From positions 29,231,275 through 29,295,274 of the forward strand of contig OZ020308.1 in assembly GCA_963971305.1 (NCBI GenBank): DNA of 64,000 nt, given 5' to 3'. Position 1 is the first letter of the stretch, and each line of letters starts with the position of its first letter. Below, piece by piece: positions 59,471-64,000 of this stretch. Under the pieces are notes generated by a model. The model had not been told where the DNA came from, searched no databases, and worked only from the letters and a program-made list of their open reading frames with translations. This DNA is from Arcuatula senhousia (Eukaryota > Mollusca > Bivalvia > Mytilida > Mytilidae). The translations under genes were made by a program, and so were the position numbers.

Positions 59471-59617
59471 ATTTGGTGTATCTCTGTCTAAAACATCCAT
59501 CTATTGGTTTTAAAGGGCGGGAAGGGTGGGTAAGGAAACCACCTCATATCTAAGCTAAGTGACACTAGTACTGTAACTGACGTGTATGACAATCATCACA
59601 TCTACTGTCTATCCATA

Positions 59618-59686
59618 AGCATGGATATTAAAATAATGAGAATGAGTAACATGAACTTCCGCCTACGTCATCAGTCAATGAGACTA
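59618..59686 (+). repeat. 69-bp direct repeat (copy at 61590-61658)
   Basis: Starts AGCATGGATATTAAAATAATG and ends CAGTCAATGAGACTA. It is identical to 61590-61658, 1.97 kb away. It ends exactly where the 70-bp repeat 59687-59756 begins. Confidence 0.92.
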
Positions 59687-59756
59687 TACCCATATCCTCA
59701 GTGTCTGCTATCTTTATGCTTTCAGTTCATGTTAAGTTATGGGAAGTAAAACTCGA
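59687..59756 (+). repeat. 70-bp direct repeat, right copy
   Basis: Matches 46988-47057 at 69 of 70 positions. After ACTCGA the two copies diverge completely. Confidence 0.9.
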
Positions 59757-61285
59757 CAGCTTACAAGATGCAAATTTCATTACGAAACGACAATAAACAA
59801 CCTTTAGCTCTCTTCCCAAAACTCAAAAAATAAAATAAAACACCTCATATAAACACGATATGACAAGGACAAGGGCTTATCTAATAAAACCTGTATTACA
59901 AACTGATTGTAATGGCTTTTGCGATCATTATACAACAATCTCATATTAAGCACCAACACAAATCTAAGTCTGACACATGCGAAGGTATACATCCACTATT
60001 TCAAGTTTCTTTTCCGATCTGCACGTGAGTTTGCAAAACGAAGGGATCTCTTCTTCAAGTGTAAACAAGTTCCTGAGATTCCCTATTATTATATAGTTAG
60101 ATGAAAATCATATCGGTGTGTAACTATAACATTAAAGCAAAATAAATGGAATAAAAATCATATTTACTAAAGACCAGTTTAATTCAAATACTAGTCTATA
60201 CCAATTTTGTAACACCTAAAGGAGAAAATCCCCTCGTATGCAACTCACGTGAGCGAACCCACTAGGGCATCAGTGTCCCTTGAATTGCTAACGAAAGGAA
60301 ATTCACAAAGAAAGCAATACCAAACAAGAATTAGGGCAATTTGTATAAAACATTTAACATGTCAACAAAGTACACATTTTAATTATATCATTTTATTTGC
60401 CTTGAACATTCGTTTAACATGAAATAACGATCCCTTAAGTCTATTGTTATAATAGATTGCTATATCATTCACATTGTCTAATTTGGCTTTCATTTCTGTC
60501 TTCCATCTCTGGGTTAATGCTTTTCCAGCGTAACGGGATCACTTCCATTCCGTACCTTATGTTACTCTGAAAGGAACAATACTATATACTGTTAACAAGC
60601 TTAGCCTATTAAGATATTTCATATATTAAACATGTTATATAATTATATATGTCCGTTGTATAACTATTACTTCTTTTCTTAATGAGTTCTGATAATAATG
60701 TTAAGCAACTAACGAAACAGTTTTCGAAAAGAAATTACATGACGGCACTTACAAGACTAAACTGCTACATGTATTGGCCAACAGAACAAGCTTATTATGC
60801 ATTAACACTACAGATATCTTTCAAAAACAATGCAAAGATCAGATAATTTGAATATTATAAATATTTCGTTGGATAAAACGCACTAACTAACCTCAATCAT
60901 ATATTTGAATTCCAGTATTTCCACAGAAAGTAATCCTCTTCTTTTATAACACTTTATACATCTCTGAAATCAAAATAAATACTTGTAAATTTTAACTAAT
61001 AATCAAGCACATGTTCGGTGTATATTTAAATTTACTCAACCAAATCAGTCCTCGATAAAACGACACGTGAACTTCATTCAATACAACAAGGTTATATGTC
61101 CTTGAAATAGAAAATACACAATGACATTATGTTCACAAATAAGCATTTATCTATTATTCATATGCTTTCTTAAAATTTGTTGGCATATATTTTCTTTAAA
61201 GTTATACATGTTCTAAGCTTTTTCTCTGCGCAACAAACGTGCACACATGTGACTCAATATTTATTTCATGAAATATCTTTTCATA

Positions 61286-61530
61286 GCCACCTAGGCCAAT
61301 ATGTGCTTGACCACCTAGGTCTATATGTTCATGGCCACCTAGGCCTATATGTGCATGACCACCTAGGTCTATATCATGGCCACCTAGGCCTTAAAGTGCA
61401 TGGCCACCTAGGCCTATAAATTATCAGTGCATGGCCACCTAGGCCTAATTATCAGTGCATGGCCACCTAGGCCTATAAATTATCAGTGCATGGCCACCTA
61501 GGCCTATAAAATATAAATGCATAGCCACCA
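61286..61530 (+). repeat. Minisatellite of CATGGCCACCTAGGCCTATA units
   Basis: About ten units of 20-33 bp with an invariant GCCACCTAGGCC or GACCACCTAGGTC core and variable spacers (TATATGTG, TAAATTATCAGTG). The CCTAGG core is palindromic. The HLGLYVHG repeats in the 61177-61419 frame follow from it and need not be a protein. Confidence 0.9.
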
Positions 61531-61589
61531 AGGCAAATAAAATGGAATACTTACAGTATGACGTGTCGCACTCGACACGTCCGTTCCCT

Positions 61590-61658
61590 AGCATGGATAT
61601 TAAAATAATGAGAATGAGTAACATGAACTTCCGCCTACGTCATCAGTCAATGAGACTA
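61590..61658 (+). repeat. 69-bp direct repeat, right copy
   Basis: Identical to 59618-59686. Just upstream is a short perfect hairpin (GACGTGTCG / CGACACGTC, 61560-61581). Confidence 0.92.
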
Positions 61659-61759
61659 GCTCCATTGACCAAATATCACTCTTCTACCTAAACCAAACGT
61701 TTTTACCTCGTGAGTGAGTGGGTGAGTGTGTGAGTGCCTTACACCCAAGCAATACTATA

Positions 61760-62150
61760 AAGGTTGTATAAAGTCGATAAACATGATTTGTAAATAACAT
61801 GAAATGATGAAGAGAAATATGAGGGTAGGGTGTGGGAAAAAAGAAACAGTAATTTTAAAGACCACTGGAAGAGGCGGAAAATAAACCCCATCTGTTAAAC
61901 TACTTGACGGTCCACAATATATGGGAACTTTTACGTGCATGAAGCGTGGCACTCTCCAAACATGTTGACTCACTATGGTCAGTGGTGAGGCTTTCATTAT
62001 TATAGACCTAACAACCCCCAAAGTTGATAGTCACTCAGGGCACAATCCTTGGGCATTGTATGGGCTGAGCACTAACTCGTTGTCAGAATTCTAAGACCAC
62101 TGCGATCCTTGCTGCCACCCGGGCCCCGAACGGGACTAAGACTTGATGTG
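61760..62150 (+). repeat. Dispersed repeat, first copy
   Basis: Blocks AGAGAAATATGAGGGTAGGG, AAGACCACTGGAAGAGG, ATGGGCTGAGCACTAACTCG and GGGACTAAGAC occur in the same order at 63180-63600. The copies are direct and about 1.4 kb apart; no gene. Confidence 0.8.
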
Positions 62151-62159
62151 GACATTAAC

Positions 62160-62800
62160 CATAACCTTATTTTGGTTTCACCCCTTTATCACTTGCACTT
62201 AATTCACAAGGTATGGACCTTAATCGCAACTTTAACCCGAGTTTTTCATGCTGAAAAATGTAGGTCAATGGAACCTCATTTTGGTATGGATGTTGTTCAC
62301 AAAATTATATGTGATATAGATAATGAATATGGTAGGGTACAGCTTTTAACAGGAACGTGAGTTATGTTTTACAGTATGACTCCAAGTCTTTGTACAGCAA
62401 ATAACATTAGAAAATTTAGCCGGGTGTGAGCTTGATTCGAACCACTACCTCTGCGGCACCTGTTGCCTAGCAGTCTCCAGTCTGTCGGGGATTCCACACA
62501 CCACGGACACCGTTAGAAAATAGGTGTTGGCAAATCGGTTTCATTCCTTGCTGACCCAATGTCATTCTTCTACCAATTGTAGTTGCTGAGGTATTTACCT
62601 TAACCAAAACATTAACTTGAGTCATTCATGCTAACAGTATAGGTCATGGTGACCTTATTTTGATACATATTTTGGTTACCATCCAATATGTAAACACCGA
62701 GCCAATATCACTTCTCTATCACTTGCAGTTGCTGAGAGATGGTCCTTAACCACACGTTTAACTTCGTCAATGAATGAGTGTCTTAAGCCCAAACAATACT
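62160..62800 (+). repeat. Pearl-type core units
   Basis: Units with ACCTTATTTTGGTA(T/C)GGAT, TATCACTTGCA(G/C)TT and GGTCCTTAACC-type blocks recur here and near 63800-63860, resembling 50.85-51.15 kb. Confidence 0.55.
62408..62522 (-). mobile_element. Possible short SINE-like insertion with a B-box-like motif
   Basis: TTAGAAAAT lies on both sides (about 62409-62417 and 62514-62522). Between them the minus strand carries GGTTCGAATC, a polymerase III B-box-like motif. I do not see a proper A box or a foldable tRNA, so this is weak. Confidence 0.3.
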
Positions 62801-62849
62801 TTATAGATTGTTTAAGGGCGATAAACATGAAAATAATGATAAAATAATA

Positions 62850-63135
62850 TAGTATTATTGCGTAAAGTTATCCATATTGGCTGAGTTATTGGTCCAAGGC
62901 TAGCCATATTGGACTGAGGCGAAGCCGAAGTCCAATATGGCTAGCCGAGGACCAATAACTTAGCCAATATGGATAACTTTACGCAATTATACCTTTATTG
63001 ACTAACCTGACCAATATATGGCTGACATGCCATATTGACTAGTCCAATATGCTATATTGACTGGCGGTATCCGTCCAATATCCATATTGGACGGATAAAT
63101 TACATATTGGCGTAGTTTTGTGTTTATATAGTATA
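62850..63135. mobile_element. Foldback element with a near-perfect 134-bp hairpin
   Basis: At 62856-62989 the left arm (GCGTAAAGTTATCCATATTGG ... GGCTAGCCATATTGG) is complementary to the right arm with few mismatches around a GGCGAAGCC centre. Further CCATATTGGAC/GTCCAATAT motifs continue to about 63110. It interrupts the ATAAACATGAAAATAATGA-type repeat context. No frame; a non-autonomous foldback. Confidence 0.82.
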
Positions 63136-63174
63136 GGCTGTTTTCATCATATTTAGACAAATATTTTTATGTTA

Positions 63175-63605
63175 GTCAATAACATAAAATAATGATAAAA
63201 TAACATAAAATAATGATAAGAAATATGAGTATGGGGTGGGAAAAAAGGAACAGATATTTTGAAGACCACTGAAAGAGGAGGGTAGGGGCGGAAAATTTAC
63301 CCTATGTGTTGAACTACTTAGCGGTACATAATGGGATATTTTACATGCATGAACCGTAGCATTCTCCATACACCTCAATCCACTATGATCAGCGGTCAGG
63401 CTTTCCTTATTATAAACCTTACATTCCCCAAAGACGAGGACTACCCTATATAGCCAGTAACGCACAAACTTTGGTCATGTAATGGGCTGAGCACTAACCC
63501 GATGTCAGAATCCTAAGACAATTAGTCGTATCTTACGATAAGTTAGGCTCTGTTGTGAGCCTTTTTTCCAACCGAGTCCGCAAATGGGACTAAACTTGTT
63601 AAAAT
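63175..63605 (+). repeat. Dispersed repeat, second copy
   Basis: Diverged direct copy of 61760-62150, with shared AGAAATATGAG, GGGAAAAAAG, ATGGGCTGAGCACTAACCCG and GGGACTAAAC blocks. Confidence 0.8.
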
Positions 63606-64000
63606 ATTTTTTGGCATTTTTTTTATCAAATCTAATATTCTATCGGTTTTCCAAGTTTTCTACTCCTAGCGTGACTGATGAAGGTTAATCCAGAAAAGCG
63701 CTTCACACGCAGTGAAATTTTGCTTTTGTACATTTATTAAAATCATTTAAATATGTGGATCGTGTCTTTTTGGCACATATTTCATATTCTTTCGTTTCTA
63801 ATATTGATATGGATCTTAACCAAAACCTTATTTTGGTACGGATTTCTGTAACTATCCAAGATGTACGCAACAACGTACGACCGAACCAAATGCTATTATA
63901 GCATATATATCCCCTTCTCCAACTCCGTACGGATTGGGGATACTTGCAATTGCAAACCATAAAAGTTGTGAATTATTCACAGTTAATACAATGTAACGAT
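63606..64000. other. Intergenic sequence at the window edge
   Basis: Includes one pearl-type core stretch (TGGATCTTAACCAAAACC, AACTATCCAAGATGTA, 63811-63865) and a TATATATCCCCTTCTCC end-like block. No gene. Confidence 0.5.

Larger units (their letters stand above)
47086..59480. mobile_element. Candidate 12.4-kb TIR-bounded two-gene element
   Basis: Both ends carry the same 448-bp inverted repeat (47217-47664 and 59023-59470; 3 mismatches). Beyond a 121-bp insertion in the left copy the match resumes to a shared terminus CACCAAA, flanked by TA on each side (47086-47087, 59479-59480). Inside are two convergent intact genes: C2H2 zinc finger (+) and YqaJ-nuclease protein (-). Each TIR includes a candidate start exon pointing inward. 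The interior also has host-type repeats (49.2-51.2 kb and inside introns), so it is not a compact element. The element interpretation is inference. Alternatives are a gene-converted inverted segmental duplication, or one gene's promoter copied by rearrangement. Confidence 0.55.
59481..61285. other. Intergenic sequence right of the candidate element
   Basis: Contains the direct repeats at 59618-59686 and 59687-59756. The rest is AT-rich with no supported gene; frames near 59804-60104 have no domain. Confidence 0.5.

Noticed and set aside
61177..61419. Frame with HLGLYVHG repeats
   Set aside because: It follows directly from the CCACCTAGG minisatellite; no evidence of a protein.
62418..62511. 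tRNA gene on the minus strand
   Set aside because: Only a B-box-like GGTTCGAATC is present; no A box, no acceptor stem or cloverleaf that I could pair. Kept only as a weak SINE-like call.

Overview
This is nuclear DNA of an invertebrate animal, most likely a bivalve mollusc and plausibly a mytilid mussel. It is AT-rich, has spliced genes, few coding exons, many MITE-like elements, degenerate retroelement fragments and 'pearl'-type repeats (tandem cores of about 150 bp followed by an ACGG microsatellite, a form described from bivalves), and a B-box/beta-propeller TRIM-like gene of a kind expanded in bivalves. The species call is inference. A 100-N assembly gap lies at 2268-2367.

Layout. 0-4 kb: a broken B-box/TRIM-like paralogue behind the gap. 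5-14 kb: repeats (a retroelement 3' fragment, GCAATAA-rich repeats, tandem pearl-type cores, a decayed LINE). 15-17 kb: foldback elements and a 902-bp element with a perfect 9-bp target duplication. 19.0-23.8 kb: about fourteen tandem copies of a 337-bp satellite with traces of higher-order structure, ending against a decayed Penelope-like reverse transcriptase. 27-36 kb: TTAA-flanked elements and a set of nested insertions. 36.6-38.3 kb: an intact 563-aa B-box/beta-propeller gene. 38-46 kb: AT-rich and tandem repeats, with an inverted pair of repeat blocks. 59.5-64 kb: direct repeats, a minisatellite and a long hairpin.

The most interesting part is 47.09-59.48 kb. Two inverted repeats of 448 bp, differing at 3 positions, bound a 12.4-kb segment holding two convergent intact genes. 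One is a two-exon C2H2 zinc-finger gene (+) with a long acidic octapeptide-repeat tail. The other is a large (-) gene of about 1502 aa in three joined coding exons, carrying a complete YqaJ/lambda-exonuclease-type nuclease motif set. Each inverted repeat carries the same candidate first exon, starting MADQNNNLSY and ending in a GTGAGT donor. The left copy splices in frame into the zinc-finger gene. The right copy points at the nuclease gene and can join it in frame only through a weaker acceptor. The TIR ends are flanked by TA, and 70-bp direct repeats lie further out. I read this as a candidate large two-gene DNA mobile element with promoters and first exons inside its TIRs. A gene-converted inverted duplication remains the main alternative.
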